Shown here: positions 39,104-50,636 of the stretch, in pieces
How positions within the stretch are numbered: position 1 is the first letter of the stretch
Layout of the letters: each line of letters begins with the position of its first letter
Translations under genes and position numbers: made by a program
Source of the DNA: an uncultured Paracoccus sp.
GTDB lineage: Bacteria > Pseudomonadota > Alphaproteobacteria > Rhodobacterales > Rhodobacteraceae
Length of the DNA stretch: 64,000 nucleotides
Assembly: GCF_947496875.1 (NCBI RefSeq)
Contig: NZ_CANMEH010000003.1
Span: forward strand, 186,001-250,000
Direction: 5' to 3'
The notes under the pieces: model-generated
What the model was told of the DNA's origin: nothing
The model's database searches: none
Seen by the model: the letters and a program-made list of their open reading frames with translations, nothing else

Positions 39104-39190
39104 GCCAGTCAACCGGGTCGAACGCACCTTGATTTCGATCGGTTCGGCCCCAGTTACGACGCAACGATGATCGAGGGAAAGTAGGCAGGG

Positions 39191-40519
39191 ATGGCAAGCG
39201 AAGGCCCCTGGGGCAGCGGAGACGGCGGCAAGGGCGGTGACTCGGGCGAGGGCAAGCGGCCACCGCCGCAGCAACAGCCACCGCAGGGAGGGCAGCGCCC
39301 GTGGGGCCAGCCGGGAGGCCAGCCCGGCGGGCAGCCGCCACGTGACCCGCAACGGCCCGGCGGACCCCGTCGGCCCGACCAGATCCCCGAGATCGACGAC
39401 CTGATGCGCAAGGGCCAGGACAAGCTGCGTGTGCTGATGGGGGGGCGCGGCAGCAAGGAAGGTCCGGGCGGCCCCCGCGGCCCGGGAGGGCGCCGAGGCC
39501 CCAACCTGCCGCTGAACCGCAGCAGCTGGGGGATCTTTGCCCTGGCCGCGGCCGGTCTGTGGCTGTTCGCCAGCTTCTACACCGTCAACACCGAGGAAAA
39601 ATCCGTCGAGCTGCTGTTCGGCAGCCCCTATCAGGTGGGTGACGAAGGCCTGAACTTCGCCCCCTGGCCGTTCGTGACCAAGCAGATCGTCCAGGTGACG
39701 GGGGAACGGGTGACCGAGATCGGCGCCGGCCGCGATCCGCTGGACAGCGGGCTGATGCTGACCCGGGACCAGAACATCGTGAACATGGAATACCAGGTGG
39801 TCTGGAACATCTCGGACCCCGAGAAATACCTCTTCAACCTGGCCGATCCGGACGGCACGATCCGCGCCGTGTCGGAATCGGCGATGCGCGACATCGTGGC
39901 GCGCAGCGAACTGGCGCCGATCCTGAACCGCGACCGCGGCATGATCGCCTCCGAGGCGGCGCAGCTGATCCAGCAGACGCTGGACAGCTATCAGGCGGGC
40001 ATCAACGTCGTCCGGGTGAACCTGGACCGTGCCGACCCGCCGACCGAAGTGATCGACAGCTTCCGCGAGGTTCAGGCCGCCCAGCAGGAACGCGACCGGC
40101 TGGAAAAGCAGGCCGACGCCTATGCCAACCGCGTCCTCGCGGCCGCCCGTGGTGAGGCTGCCGCCTTGCTGGAACAGGCCGAAGGTTATCGCGCCGAGGC
40201 CGTGAACAATGCCGAGGGTGAGGCCGCGCGCTTCAACTCGATCTACGAGGAATACAGTAAGGCGCCGGACGTGACCCGCAAGCGCATGTATCTGGAAACC
40301 ATGGAGCGCATCCTGGGGCGGGTGGACAAGGTCATCCTCGACGGCGTTGGCGAGGATGGCGGATCGGGCGTGGTGCCATATCTGCCCCTTGACCAGTTGC
40401 GCCGCTCTGGCACGGACAATCCTGTACCAGCCCGTCCGACGGTCGATGCCGCGGGCGTGGTTCGCGATCCCGTCGAGCCTGCTGCGGGCGTGACGAACCG
40501 GACGGACGGAGGCAACTGA
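39191..40519 (+). CDS. hflK: FtsH protease modulator HflK
   Basis: The 442-residue SPFH/band-7 membrane protein has a Gly/Pro/Gln/Arg-rich N-terminal tail (about residues 1-115), one membrane helix (FALAAAGLWLFASFY), an SPFH domain and a helical stretch. With HflC it forms the cage around FtsH that regulates membrane proteolysis. ATG at 39191 has AGG nearby. It overlaps hflC by one base. Confidence 0.94.
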   Translation: MASEGPWGSGDGGKGGDSGEGKRPPPQQQPPQGGQRPWGQPGGQPGGQPPRDPQRPGGPRRPDQIPEIDDLMRKGQDKLRVLMGGRGSKEGPGGPRGPGGRRGPNLPLNRSSWGIFALAAAGLWLFASFYTVNTEEKSVELLFGSPYQVGDEGLNFAPWPFVTKQIVQVTGERVTEIGAGRDPLDSGLMLTRDQNIVNMEYQVVWNISDPEKYLFNLADPDGTIRAVSESAMRDIVARSELAPILNRDRGMIASEAAQLIQQTLDSYQAGINVVRVNLDRADPPTEVIDSFREVQAAQQERDRLEKQADAYANRVLAAARGEAAALLEQAEGYRAEAVNNAEGEAARFNSIYEEYSKAPDVTRKRMYLETMERILGRVDKVILDGVGEDGGSGVVPYLPLDQLRRSGTDNPVPARPTVDAAGVVRDPVEPAAGVTNRTDGGN

Positions 40520-41700
40520 TGAACCGCACCCTGTCGATGCTGGCCCTGCCGGCGCTGATCGCCATTGCCTTCCTGGTCATGGCCTCGGTCTATATCGTCG
40601 ATGTCCGTGAGAAGGCGCTGGTCACCCGCTTTGGCGAGGTCGTGAAGGTCCGCGAGGAGCCCGGGCTCGGCCTGAAGATCCCGCTGATCGACACCGTGGT
40701 GACCTACGACGCGCGGATCCTGGGCCTGCCGACCGACCCGATGGAGGTCACCCCGCTGGATGACCGCCGCCTGGTCGTCGATGCCTTCGCCCGCTGGCAG
40801 ATCACCGATGTCGTGCGGTTCCGGCGCGCCGTCGGCGCCGGCGGGATCTCGCAGGCGCAAAGCCGGCTGGAAGGCATCCTCACCAACGCCATCCGCGGCG
40901 TCCTGGGCTCGGTGCCCTCGACCACGGTCCTGTCGAACGACCGGACGCCGCTGATGAACCAGATCCGTGACCTGGCCCGGGCCGAGGCCGAGTCGCTGGG
41001 CGTGAACGTCATCGACGTCCGCCTGACCCGGACCGACCTGCCCGAGCAGAACCTGACCGCAACCTATGCCCGGATGCGGGCCGAGCGGGAACGCGAGGCC
41101 GCCGACGAGATCGCCCGCGGCGGCGAGGCGGCGCAGCGCATCCGCGCGTCGGCCGACCGGACCGTGGTCGAGCTGACTTCGGAGGCGCGGCGCAACGCCG
41201 AGGTGATCCGCGGCGAGGCGGATGCCACGCGCAACGCCATCTATGCGGACGCTTACGGCCGCGACCCCGAGTTCTTTGCCTTCAGCCGGTCGATGCAGTC
41301 CTATGACCGGGCGCTGCAGAGCAACAACAGCTCGATCGTGATGAAGCCGGACAGCGAGTTCTTCAACTATCTGGGCGACGCCGCGCCAATGGTTCCGGGC
41401 GCGACCATCGGGGCTGGCGCAGGGCCCACGGCCGATCCGTCCGCGGGCGACGCTGATGGTGCCCCCACCGCCGGCACGGGCGCGGAAGATGCCGCGGCCG
41501 CCGAGTTGCAGCCTGCGTCCGAAACGACCCCGGCCCCACAGGACGCTACGCCCCCCGATGGGGCGGCGAGTTCATCGGTGCAGCCGACCGGGGAGGCCGA
41601 CACATCGGCCACCAACGCGGCGATGACCGTGCCGGCAGATGACGGCAGCGAGCCGGTGACACGAACGGTGCCGCTGGCGCAGCCCGCAGCGCAGGATTGA
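40519..41700 (+). CDS. hflC: FtsH protease modulator HflC
   Basis: The 393-residue partner of HflK has an N-terminal membrane helix (LALPALIAIAFLVMASVYIV), an SPFH domain starting REKALVTRFGEVVKV and YGRDPEFFAFSRSMQSYDRAL. After about residue 300 comes an Ala/Pro/Thr/Asp-rich tail of roughly 95 residues that standard HflC proteins lack. ATG at 40519 overlaps the hflK stop. A hairpin lies directly after the gene. Confidence 0.94.
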   Translation: MNRTLSMLALPALIAIAFLVMASVYIVDVREKALVTRFGEVVKVREEPGLGLKIPLIDTVVTYDARILGLPTDPMEVTPLDDRRLVVDAFARWQITDVVRFRRAVGAGGISQAQSRLEGILTNAIRGVLGSVPSTTVLSNDRTPLMNQIRDLARAEAESLGVNVIDVRLTRTDLPEQNLTATYARMRAEREREAADEIARGGEAAQRIRASADRTVVELTSEARRNAEVIRGEADATRNAIYADAYGRDPEFFAFSRSMQSYDRALQSNNSSIVMKPDSEFFNYLGDAAPMVPGATIGAGAGPTADPSAGDADGAPTAGTGAEDAAAAELQPASETTPAPQDATPPDGAASSSVQPTGEADTSATNAAMTVPADDGSEPVTRTVPLAQPAAQD

Positions 41701-41707
41701 ACGCGAC

Positions 41708-41735
41708 AACGGGGGCCTTGAGCCCCCGTTCCATT
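41708..41735 (+). terminator. Terminator after hflKC
   Basis: A nine-base stem (AACGGGGGC, 41708-41716, with GCCCCCGTT, 41722-41730; five-base loop) is followed by CCATTTTCG. The T tract is weak and offset, so termination may be partial and some transcript could read into degP. Confidence 0.65.
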
Positions 41736-41854
41736 TTCGTCCCTGACACAATGTTCACAACGCTGCGCGTCCGGCTGATTTCAGCGCCGGTCGATCCTAT
41801 CTAGCGGCCGAACACCCGCGCCGCAGTGTTGCGGCACCAACCACGGAGAACCGT

Positions 41855-43525
<1,671 letters not shown>

Positions 43526-43529
43526 TCTA

Positions 43530-43562
43530 AAAAAAGGGGGCCTCCGGGCCCCCTTTCTTTTT
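43530..43562. terminator. Bidirectional terminator between degP and the IalB gene
   Basis: GGGGGCC (43536-43542) pairs with GGCCCCC (43547-43553), flanked by seven A on the left and TTTCTTTTT on the right. It can end transcription from both converging genes. Confidence 0.9.
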
Positions 43563-43581
43563 CGCTCTCACGCAGACGGTG

Positions 43582-44568
43582 TTACTGCGAAGGGGCAGGA
43601 CCAGGGGCAGGCTGCGCTGCCAGCGCGTCGAATCCCGCGGTGAACCCGGTCAGGGACAACGACAGGCGCACGGTGTTCTGGTCCGGATTGCCGCCGAACG
43701 GCAGCAGCGTCACGGTGGCGGCATTGCCGCGCTTGAACGCCGCGAGCTCGTCGCTGGTCATGCCGATCCGCGAGATGCAGCCGATCGGGGCGCAGACCAT
43801 GAACGGGTACTTGGCCGCCTGGCCGGCATCGATCTGCAGCCCCAGGCCAGCGCCCAGGTCGGTTTCCAGCGGCGCGACGAAGTTCAGGATCGCGGCTGCC
43901 TCGCCCGTGAACGGGATTACCGACACCTCGGCCACGGCCGAGCCCTGGTCGTCCTTCATCAGCTGATACAGCTCGCAGGGATCCTGTCCCTCGGCCGCCT
44001 TCATGCAACGCAGTGTCCAGTCGCCATGCGTCGACTGGGTATAATAGGTGCCCGGGCGCGGCTCGCCGGCGGGCGCGCCGTCGGTCTGGGCCGTGGTCGA
44101 TTGCGTCGCGTCGGCAGGCTGCCCCGGATCGGCCGGTGCTGCGGGGGCATCGGCCTGACCGGCCGCGGCCGGGGGTGTGGTTTCCGTCGCGCTCTGGCCT
44201 GCGGCGTCGGGCGCGGGGGTGCTGGTCGACCCGTCCCCTGACTCCGCCGCCTGCGCGGCAGGCTCGGTCGTCGCGGTCGCGGCCCCGTCCGTCGCGCCGT
44301 CCGAGGGCGCAGGCCCGGTCGTATCTGCTGTGCTGGTCGTGCCGGACGTGTCGGCAGCAGGCGCTGTGTCCGTCGTGCTCTGCCCGGCTGGCGAACCGGT
44401 GTCGCCAGGTGCGGCGCCGGTCGTCGCAGCGGGCGCGGCTGGTGCAGTGTCGGTCTGCGTGGCGGGCGCCGCGGCCGCGCTGTCAGACGAGGTCTGGGCC
44501 AGCGCCATCCCGGCCGGCACCCCGGCAAGAAGCACCGCGGCCAGTGCGGCAGACATCCGATGAGCCAT
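43582..44568 (-). CDS. Invasion-associated locus B (IalB) family protein
   Basis: The 328-residue exported protein has a signal peptide ending near ALAQ and a low-complexity Ala/Thr/Pro/Ser linker (about 26-175). The IalB domain starts around YYTQSTHGDWTLRCMK, with paired cysteines (C in RCMK, DPCELYQ, VCAPIGCISR). The domain is common in free-living alphaproteobacteria, where its role is unclear. The roughly 150-residue linker is much longer than in typical IalB proteins. ATG at 44568 follows AAAGGA. Confidence 0.87.
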   Translation of the reverse strand: MAHRMSAALAAVLLAGVPAGMALAQTSSDSAAAAPATQTDTAPAAPAATTGAAPGDTGSPAGQSTTDTAPAADTSGTTSTADTTGPAPSDGATDGAATATTEPAAQAAESGDGSTSTPAPDAAGQSATETTPPAAAGQADAPAAPADPGQPADATQSTTAQTDGAPAGEPRPGTYYTQSTHGDWTLRCMKAAEGQDPCELYQLMKDDQGSAVAEVSVIPFTGEAAAILNFVAPLETDLGAGLGLQIDAGQAAKYPFMVCAPIGCISRIGMTSDELAAFKRGNAATVTLLPFGGNPDQNTVRLSLSLTGFTAGFDALAAQPAPGPAPSQ

Positions 44569-44975
44569 GTCGTATCCTTTCGACTAGATAAGGCGTCGAA
44601 GGCTCGTATCACGCGGGCGAAAGCTTGTCAGGGGCGACACGCGCGGGGCGTTTCACCTTCATGTCGACAGCACTGCGCGCGATTTTCGAAGTGCGGAAAG
44701 AACAGCGCAGGGCTGTCCTTTCCGCTTCTTCCCTGCCGGACGGGCCGGTCATCATTGCGGCGCAGGATAGGGTCGCGATCCCGACCCGTCAATTCGGCCG
44801 TCGCAGGACGGTTGGTCCGGTGGAATGCCGGCGCCGGTTCCGGGCAGTCGCACAACGCACGCACCGCCAATGGCTCGCCCACGGACCGGTCTGGCGCAGC
44901 CGTATCAACGTCGTATTGTCTGCATGACAGGTGTCGCATGCAACTGCGCGCCGGCAGGAAGGGGAAAGGGGACGT
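44569..44975. other. 407-base intergenic region with a long orphan hairpin
   Basis: No convincing gene lies here. At 44693-44725 there is an imperfect inverted repeat: GCGGAAAG-A-ACAGC pairs with GCTGT-C-CTTTCCGC around a five-base loop, followed on the plus strand by TTCTTCC. It could end an unannotated small RNA read from the IalB divergent side, or be a protein-binding or RNA structure. AAAGGGG at the right end is the ribosome site of the next gene. Confidence 0.5.
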
Positions 44976-46544
44976 ATGGGACAGGTGGTGGATCTGGAGG
45001 CCGGGACGGTTCTGGTGGGCGGGCACGGACCGGACCACTCCACCCCCGAACATCTGCTGCTGAGATATGCCAACCGGCACGGGATGGTGGCCGGTGCGAC
45101 CGGCACCGGCAAGACCGTCACGCTGCAGACACTCGCCGAATCCCTGTCTCTCGCCGGCGTTCCCGTGGTGCTGGCCGATGTGAAGGGCGACCTGGCCGGC
45201 CTGGCGATGCCCGGCGGCGCCAACCCTGACCTGATCGAGCCTATTGCCGCCCGTGCGGCCAAGATCGGCGTCGATCTGGCCTATCAGGCGTTCCCGGTCA
45301 CGTTCTGGGACGTGTTCGGCGAGCGGGGGCACCCGGTCCGCAGCACTCCGGCAGAGATGGGGCCGCTGTTGCTGTCGCGGCTTCTGGACCTGACGCCCGC
45401 ACAGGAAGGCGTGATGAACATCGCCTTTCACGTCGCGGACGAACAGGGTCTGGCACTGCTGGATCTGCAGGACCTGCGGGCGATGCTGGTCTGGGTCGGG
45501 GAAAACGCCAGTGAGCTGCGGCTGCGCTATGGCAATGTCTCGTCTGCATCGATCGGGGCGATCCAGCGGGCACTGCTGGTGCTGGAAACACAGGGCGGAG
45601 ACCATCTGTTCGGCCAACCCGCGCTGGACCTTGCTGATCTGATCCGGCTCGATGCGTCGGGCAAGGGAGTGGTGAACATCCTGGCTGCCGAACGGCTGAT
45701 GCAGTCTCCCCGGCTTTACGCCACCTTCCTGCTGTGGCTGCTGTCCGAGCTGTTCGAGCAGTTGCCGGAACTGGGCGACACGGACAAGCCGCGGATCGCG
45801 TTCTTCTTTGACGAGGCGCATCTGCTGTTCGATGACGCGCCCGACGCCCTGATCGACAAGATCGAGCAGGTGGCCCGCCTGATCCGATCCAGGGGGGTCA
45901 GCGTGTGGTTCATTTCCCAGAACCCCACCGACGTCCCCGATCCGGTGCTGGGGCAGATCGGCAATCGGGTCCAGCACGCGCTGCGGGCCTTCACCGCCCG
46001 CGACCAGAAGGCGTTGCGACTGGCCGCCGAAAACTATCGGCCGAACCCGGATTTCGACACCGCAGACGCCATCCAGCATGTCGGCACCGGTGAGGCCGTC
46101 ACCTCGTTCCTGCAGCACAAGGGCGTCCCGGGGATCGTGCAGAGGACGCTGATCCGTCCCCCGTTTTCACGGCTGGGGGTGATTGCCGACGACGAGCGCC
46201 AGCGCCTGATCGACGCTTCGCCCATGGGCCTGAAATATGGCCGCCGTCTGGATCGCGTGTCGGCGCATGAGGTTTTGTCGGCGCGGGCGCAGGCGGCAGC
46301 AAAGGCGGCGGCCGATGCCGAGCTGTTCCGGATGGATGCGCCACGGTCCGCGGCTTCTGCTCGCGCCAATCGTGAACCTGCGGTGACGATCGACGCCCCC
46401 GTACCGAGGGCGGCGACGCGCCGTCGGTCCGGCAGCGACTCGATCGCCACGACCTTCGGCAAGAGCCTCGCCCGCCAACTGGGGACGAAGGCAGGGCAGG
46501 CCCTGGTCCGCGGCCTGCTCGGGTCGCTGTCGCGCTCGCGCTGA
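44976..46544 (+). CDS. HerA-like helicase, DUF853 (YjgR) family
   Basis: The 522-residue P-loop ATPase has Walker A GATGTGKT (residues 40-47) and Walker B-like [12 protein letters not shown], with [23 protein letters not shown] as the sensor region. It belongs to the DUF853/YjgR branch of HerA-FtsK ATPases; its cellular role is not established. The last 70 residues are Ala/Arg-rich. ATG at 44976 is backed by AAAGGGG. It is convergent with the DUF6477 gene, with six bases between stops. Confidence 0.9.
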   Translation: MGQVVDLEAGTVLVGGHGPDHSTPEHLLLRYANRHGMVAGATGTGKTVTLQTLAESLSLAGVPVVLADVKGDLAGLAMPGGANPDLIEPIAARAAKIGVDLAYQAFPVTFWDVFGERGHPVRSTPAEMGPLLLSRLLDLTPAQEGVMNIAFHVADEQGLALLDLQDLRAMLVWVGENASELRLRYGNVSSASIGAIQRALLVLETQGGDHLFGQPALDLADLIRLDASGKGVVNILAAERLMQSPRLYATFLLWLLSELFEQLPELGDTDKPRIAFFFDEAHLLFDDAPDALIDKIEQVARLIRSRGVSVWFISQNPTDVPDPVLGQIGNRVQHALRAFTARDQKALRLAAENYRPNPDFDTADAIQHVGTGEAVTSFLQHKGVPGIVQRTLIRPPFSRLGVIADDERQRLIDASPMGLKYGRRLDRVSAHEVLSARAQAAAKAAADAELFRMDAPRSAASARANREPAVTIDAPVPRAATRRRSGSDSIATTFGKSLARQLGTKAGQALVRGLLGSLSRSR

Positions 46545-46550
46545 CCCGGG

Positions 46551-46892
46551 TCACCCCTTCAGCGCCAGAGCCGGCGTCTGGTCGGTCAGGGCCGACGCCG
46601 CGACGGCGCGCAGTTCCGCCAGGATCGCGATCATCATGGTCACGTGCCGGTGCATGTCGTATTCGGCGGCGCCTGCCTTTCGTGCCGCGTTCATGGCCGC
46701 CTCGTGGGCCCGGAGCTGCCGCATGGCGGCGCCGACCGGGGGCACCTGATCGCATTTCAGCAGCTTGCGCAGATCGCGCTCGCGCTTCCATCCGGACTGT
46801 CCAAGCTTGGCTGCACGGATCAGCAAGGAAGGTCGGCGCAGGGTTCCGTCCTGCACCGAACCGGGAAATTGGATGATGTTGCTGAGGGTCAT
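46551..46892 (-). CDS. DUF6477 family protein
   Basis: The 113-residue helical protein starts TLSNIIQFPGSVQDGTLRRP and includes RAAKLGQSGWKRERDLRKLL. It matches a small Rhodobacteraceae family (DUF6477) of unknown function. I start at ATG 46892 with GGAG nine bases upstream; the frame runs on to 46952. It is divergent from the DUF6456 regulator, sharing a 224-base gap. The pairing suggests linked function. Confidence 0.7.
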   Translation of the reverse strand: MTLSNIIQFPGSVQDGTLRRPSLLIRAAKLGQSGWKRERDLRKLLKCDQVPPVGAAMRQLRAHEAAMNAARKAGAAEYDMHRHVTMMIAILAELRAVAASALTDQTPALALKG

Positions 46893-47116
46893 TTTACACG
46901 CTCCGATTGAGTGGTGCGGGCAATCTGTGACAACCAAACTGCTGTTGCGCATCAGCCCTGCGCGCCGCTCGGCAGCAGAAGAAAACTTTAGGAATTCTTA
47001 GGGAATAACCAAGCATCTCGACCAAGGACCTGTCCTTTTTGGCAGGTCACCGGGTCAGTACCCAACGCCGCCAATCAAACAAGACGGCGGCTCCACCGAT
47101 GCGAGGGAAGACAACC

Positions 47117-48364
47117 ATGACGATTCTGTCGACCGACTTCAGGTCTTGCGCGGCGATCCCGATCACGGCCGAGCGTGACGTGGTCGGGACGGTCAGCGAC
47201 GAGACACCGATCACCCAGACTTTCACGTCCATGACCCCGTCCCCAGGCCCGGAAACATGTTCATCTGCAGGAAAGGACTCCGCGTTGCCGGACGATGCGC
47301 GCCTGTACCTTCGGCATGTCGACAGTGGTGAATCGATCCGTGCGATCGCGCGCGACACCGGGTGCCATCCGTCGACGATCCTGCGGCGGATTCGCCGCTT
47401 CGAACAGCGGCGCGACGATCCGCTGGTCGACCGTGCAGTCGAGCGCGCCACCGGCGATGCCGCCGAGGGGCAGGGGGGCTGGACCTTGGTCGAACTGGAC
47501 CAGGCCCGCCGGGTGCTGCGCCGCCTGGCCGAGCCGCGCGCCATTCTCGCCGTGGCGGAGGGCATGGAAAAGGCGATCGTCACCCGCGACAACATCCGCC
47601 TGGCGGTGCTGCACCGCGACTTGGCCGAGCGCATGGCGCTGATGGGGTGGGTGACATTGTTGCAGGGCGGTCGGATCACCCGGCACGTCATCACCCCTGC
47701 CGGGCGCGCGGCGCTGAAGAACATGGTGGCCGGTCGTGGACGGGTTCTGCCGGGAAAGGGCGACTTTGCCGACGCCCGGCCGGTCGGCGTCGCAAACGCC
47801 GGTGCCACCGCCGAGATGCACGGGATGGCCGAGGCGCCGGCCGGGTTCGACTACGCCGATCGGCAGCGGGTCTGGGATGAGCGCGACATCGAGGATCCGG
47901 AAACCGGAGAGCGGCGGCGGGCGCGGGTCAACCTCTCGGAAAGCCCGCTGCTGGTGCTGGCACGGCGCCGGGATGCCGATGGCAAGCCGTTCCTGGACGC
48001 GGCGCTGGTCGCCGCCGGCGAGCGGTTGCGCGAGGATTTCGAGCTGGCGCAGATGGGTCCGCGCGTTACCCAGAACTGGGACCGTTTCATGACCGCCGGC
48101 GTCGACGCGTCGGTTCAGTCCGGGGGGCACGGCGGCGGCAGTGAGAGCGCGCGCAACCGGGTCGCCGCGGCCCTGCGGGATCTGGGGCCGGGAATGGGCG
48201 ATCTGGTGCTGCGGGTCTGCTGTTTCCTAGAAGGGATCGAGATGACCGAGCGCCGGCTGGGCTGGTCGGCTCGCTCGGGCAAGATCGTGCTGCGTCTCGC
48301 GCTGATGCGGCTCGAGCGTCACTATCGTGACACCTATGGCGTGGGAGCGCCTCTGATCGGCTGA
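47117..48364 (+). CDS. DUF6456 domain protein with helix-turn-helix
   Basis: The 415-residue protein has an N-terminal homeodomain-like HTH (about residues 60-90: SGESIRAIARDTGCHPSTILRRIRR split here by DSGES) that should bind DNA. The C-terminal DUF6456 domain contains GVDASVQ and LRLALMRLERHY. It is a likely regulator restricted to Rhodobacterales; targets are unknown. I start at ATG 47117; the first 45 residues are poorly conserved in character and a later start is possible. It ends at a strong terminator. Confidence 0.78.
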   Translation: MTILSTDFRSCAAIPITAERDVVGTVSDETPITQTFTSMTPSPGPETCSSAGKDSALPDDARLYLRHVDSGESIRAIARDTGCHPSTILRRIRRFEQRRDDPLVDRAVERATGDAAEGQGGWTLVELDQARRVLRRLAEPRAILAVAEGMEKAIVTRDNIRLAVLHRDLAERMALMGWVTLLQGGRITRHVITPAGRAALKNMVAGRGRVLPGKGDFADARPVGVANAGATAEMHGMAEAPAGFDYADRQRVWDERDIEDPETGERRRARVNLSESPLLVLARRRDADGKPFLDAALVAAGERLREDFELAQMGPRVTQNWDRFMTAGVDASVQSGGHGGGSESARNRVAAALRDLGPGMGDLVLRVCCFLEGIEMTERRLGWSARSGKIVLRLALMRLERHYRDTYGVGAPLIG

Positions 48365-48445
48365 GCCGCCTGCCACGCTGCTCATTCCAGACTGTCACGA
48401 GACGCAAGCCGCGGGCGATCAGTCGGCCCGGCAGGGGAGAAGATC

Positions 48446-48471
48446 AGAAAGGGCGCCGCTGGCGCCCTTTT
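48446..48471. terminator. Bidirectional terminator between DUF6456 and peroxiredoxin genes
   Basis: A ten-base stem (AAAGGGCGCC, 48448-48457, with GGCGCCCTTT, 48461-48470; loop GCT) followed by one more T lies between the converging genes. Confidence 0.88.
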
Positions 48472-48496
48472 GACGTTCCGCCCGGCCGCGCGGCGC

Positions 48497-49036
48497 TCAG
48501 GCCGCTTCGGCGCGGCGCAGATGGCGAAGGATGGTTTCCGGCGCGCTCTGCCCATAGGGATCATCGGGGCAGTTGTCGCGCTTGCCGGGCTCCTCGAACA
48601 CCGCCTCGACCACGCCGTCATCGACGATCGCGGCATAGCGCCAGGACCGGGGCCCGAAGCCCAGATTGTCCTTGCGGACCAGCATCCCGACCTTCTCGGT
48701 GAACTCGCCGGACCCGTCGGGAATGACCTTGACGTTCTCCAGCTTCTGACCCTTGGCCCACTGGTTCATGACGAAGCTGTCGTTCACCGACAGGCAGTAG
48801 ATTTCATCGATGCCGAGGTTGCGCAGCTCGGCAGCCGCCGCTTCGAAACCCGGCAGCTGATAGGTCGAACAGGTCGGGGTGAACGCGCCCGGCAGCGAGA
48901 ACAGCACCACCCGCTTGCCCTTGAAGTAATCCGCGGTCGTGGTCTGCTGCCAGCGATAGGGGTTCGGCCCTTCCACGGATTCGTCTCGCACCCGCGTCGG
49001 GAAATTCACGTCGGGAAGCTTGTCGCCCACCTTCAT
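48497..49036 (-). CDS. Peroxiredoxin (Prx5 / glutaredoxin-type)
   Basis: The 179-residue peroxiredoxin has its peroxidatic cysteine at C56 in [15 protein letters not shown]. It is the AhpE/Prx5-like group that reduces peroxides with glutathione or glutaredoxin; no resolving-cysteine partner is fused. ATG at 49036 has AAAGGA upstream. It is divergent from lipA. Confidence 0.92.
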   Translation of the reverse strand: MKVGDKLPDVNFPTRVRDESVEGPNPYRWQQTTTADYFKGKRVVLFSLPGAFTPTCSTYQLPGFEAAAAELRNLGIDEIYCLSVNDSFVMNQWAKGQKLENVKVIPDGSGEFTEKVGMLVRKDNLGFGPRSWRYAAIVDDGVVEAVFEEPGKRDNCPDDPYGQSAPETILRHLRRAEAA

Positions 49037-49171
49037 CTGTCGTCCTTTCAGTCGTTCGTTTGCTGCGGCCGCATTGCCGCAGTGCAGCGTCGAGAGGCCT
49101 ACTTGGCCGTTGCGGCGTCGTTGATCAAGACCCCGAAACCCGCTAATGCCGGGGCGAACGCCGGAGGAACC

Positions 49172-50182
49172 ATGTCCGAGCCCGACATCCACGCTGCCAG
49201 TTCCGTTGCCGAACCCGGCACTGCCGCCCCGCTGCCGCAGTCCGCCCCGCCGGTGCTGCGGCACCCGGAAAAGGCCCACCGCCCGGACCAGTCACAGCCG
49301 CGCAAGCCGGACTGGATCCGGGTCAAGGCACCGGCCGGCGAGGGGTACAGACAGACCCGGGACATCCTGCGGACGAACCGTCTGTCCACCGTCTGCGAAG
49401 AGGCGGGCTGCCCGAATGTCGGCGAGTGCTGGAGCCAGGGCCACGCCACCATGATGATCATGGGCGAGATCTGCACGCGCGGCTGTTCCTTCTGCAACGT
49501 GGCGACCGGACGCCCGGACGCGCTCGACGCGTTCGAACCGGGCAGGGTGGCGCATGCGGTGGCGACGCTGGGGCTCAGCCATGTCGTGATCACCAGCGTC
49601 GATCGCGACGACCTGGATGACGGCGGCGCGGAACATTTCGCCCAGACCATTCGTGCGATCCGCCATCGCGCGCCGTCCGCCACCATCGAGGTGCTGACGC
49701 CGGATTTCCTGAAGTCACGCCCCGGATCGGTCGAGATCGTGGTCGAGGCGCGCCCCGACGTGTTCAACCACAACCTTGAGACGGTGCCCGGCCTGTACCC
49801 GACCGTGCGTGCGGGCGCCCGCTACTTCCACTCGCTGCGCCTGTTGCAGCGGGTGAAGGAGCTGGACCCGACCATGTTCACCAAGTCCGGGATCATGGTC
49901 GGCCTCGGCGAGGACCGTCAGGCCGTGCTGCAGGTGATGGACGACATGCGCGCCGCCGATGTCGATTTCATCACGATCGGCCAGTACCTGCAGCCGACCC
50001 CGAAGCATCACCGGGTGGATCGCTTCGTCACCCCGGAGGAATTCGCAGGCTACGAAAAGGCGGCGTTCGGCAAGGGGTTCCTGATGGTGTCGGCAACCCC
50101 GCTGACGCGGTCGTCCTACCATGCAGGCGACGATTTTGCGCGGCTCCGCACGGCCCGTCAGGCCCGGTTCGCGCAGGTCTGA
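49172..50182 (+). CDS. lipA: Lipoyl synthase
   Basis: The 336-residue radical SAM enzyme inserts sulfur at C6 and C8 of protein-bound octanoate. The auxiliary cluster ligands are C75, C80 and C86 ([12 protein letters not shown]), the radical SAM ligands C101, C105 and C108 (CTRGCSFC). The N-terminal 45 residues are variable and Pro-rich. ATG at 49172 follows GGAGG. tRNA-Leu lies 104 bases downstream. Confidence 0.97.
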   Translation: MSEPDIHAASSVAEPGTAAPLPQSAPPVLRHPEKAHRPDQSQPRKPDWIRVKAPAGEGYRQTRDILRTNRLSTVCEEAGCPNVGECWSQGHATMMIMGEICTRGCSFCNVATGRPDALDAFEPGRVAHAVATLGLSHVVITSVDRDDLDDGGAEHFAQTIRAIRHRAPSATIEVLTPDFLKSRPGSVEIVVEARPDVFNHNLETVPGLYPTVRAGARYFHSLRLLQRVKELDPTMFTKSGIMVGLGEDRQAVLQVMDDMRAADVDFITIGQYLQPTPKHHRVDRFVTPEEFAGYEKAAFGKGFLMVSATPLTRSSYHAGDDFARLRTARQARFAQV

Positions 50183-50285
50183 AATCAACAGCGGCGGACC
50201 GGCGACAACAGCGTGTCTGCACAGGGTGGCGGGCCCGCAACCTGCCCTTGTCAGACGCGGCAGGCCGCGGTATCGCGGAACACGG

Positions 50286-50369
50286 GCCCGAGTGGCGGAA
50301 TGGTAGACGCAGCGGATTCAAAATCCGCCGCCGCAAGGCATGTCGGTTCGAATCCGACCTCGGGTACCA
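50286..50369 (+). tRNA. tRNA-Leu (CAA)
   Basis: The 84-base tRNA with encoded CCA has anticodon CAA in loop TTCAAAA, and acceptor GCCCGAG / CTCGGGT with a G1-U72 wobble. It has a class II variable arm. It reads UUG codons. Confidence 0.95.
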
Positions 50370-50501
50370 GCGGATTTTGGAGCCGTTGATCGGCCGCAAC
50401 GAAGCCCGCCCTTTCCCCCGCGACGCGACAGCGTCCTCACGTCTGGCCGCCAGGCGCGCGGATGACAGGAGCGACGTCCAGAATCCAACGTCCGGACATC
50501 G

Positions 50502-50536
50502 GTGCGGCGTCCGGAACATCGGACGCCGCACTTTTC
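50502..50536 (+). terminator. Strong intrinsic terminator downstream of tRNA-Leu
   Basis: A 12-base perfect stem (50502-50513 with 50520-50531, six-base loop) is followed by TTTTCT. It lies 133 bases past the tRNA, an unusually long trailer. It may end the lipA/tRNA-Leu transcript or a small RNA encoded in 50370-50536. Confidence 0.8.
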
Positions 50537-50636
50537 TGATCAGCAGTGGTGTATGAACCCCGGAGATCCGGTTCATCGGCGCTCCGCAGGTCGGCTCGTG
50601 CAGCCGGCGCCAGGTCGACGCCGGCTGGTCCGGATC

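Noticed and set aside
50286..50636. tRNA-Leu as an integration site
   Set aside because: No integrase or duplicated tRNA 3' end is visible downstream; the following genes look chromosomal.
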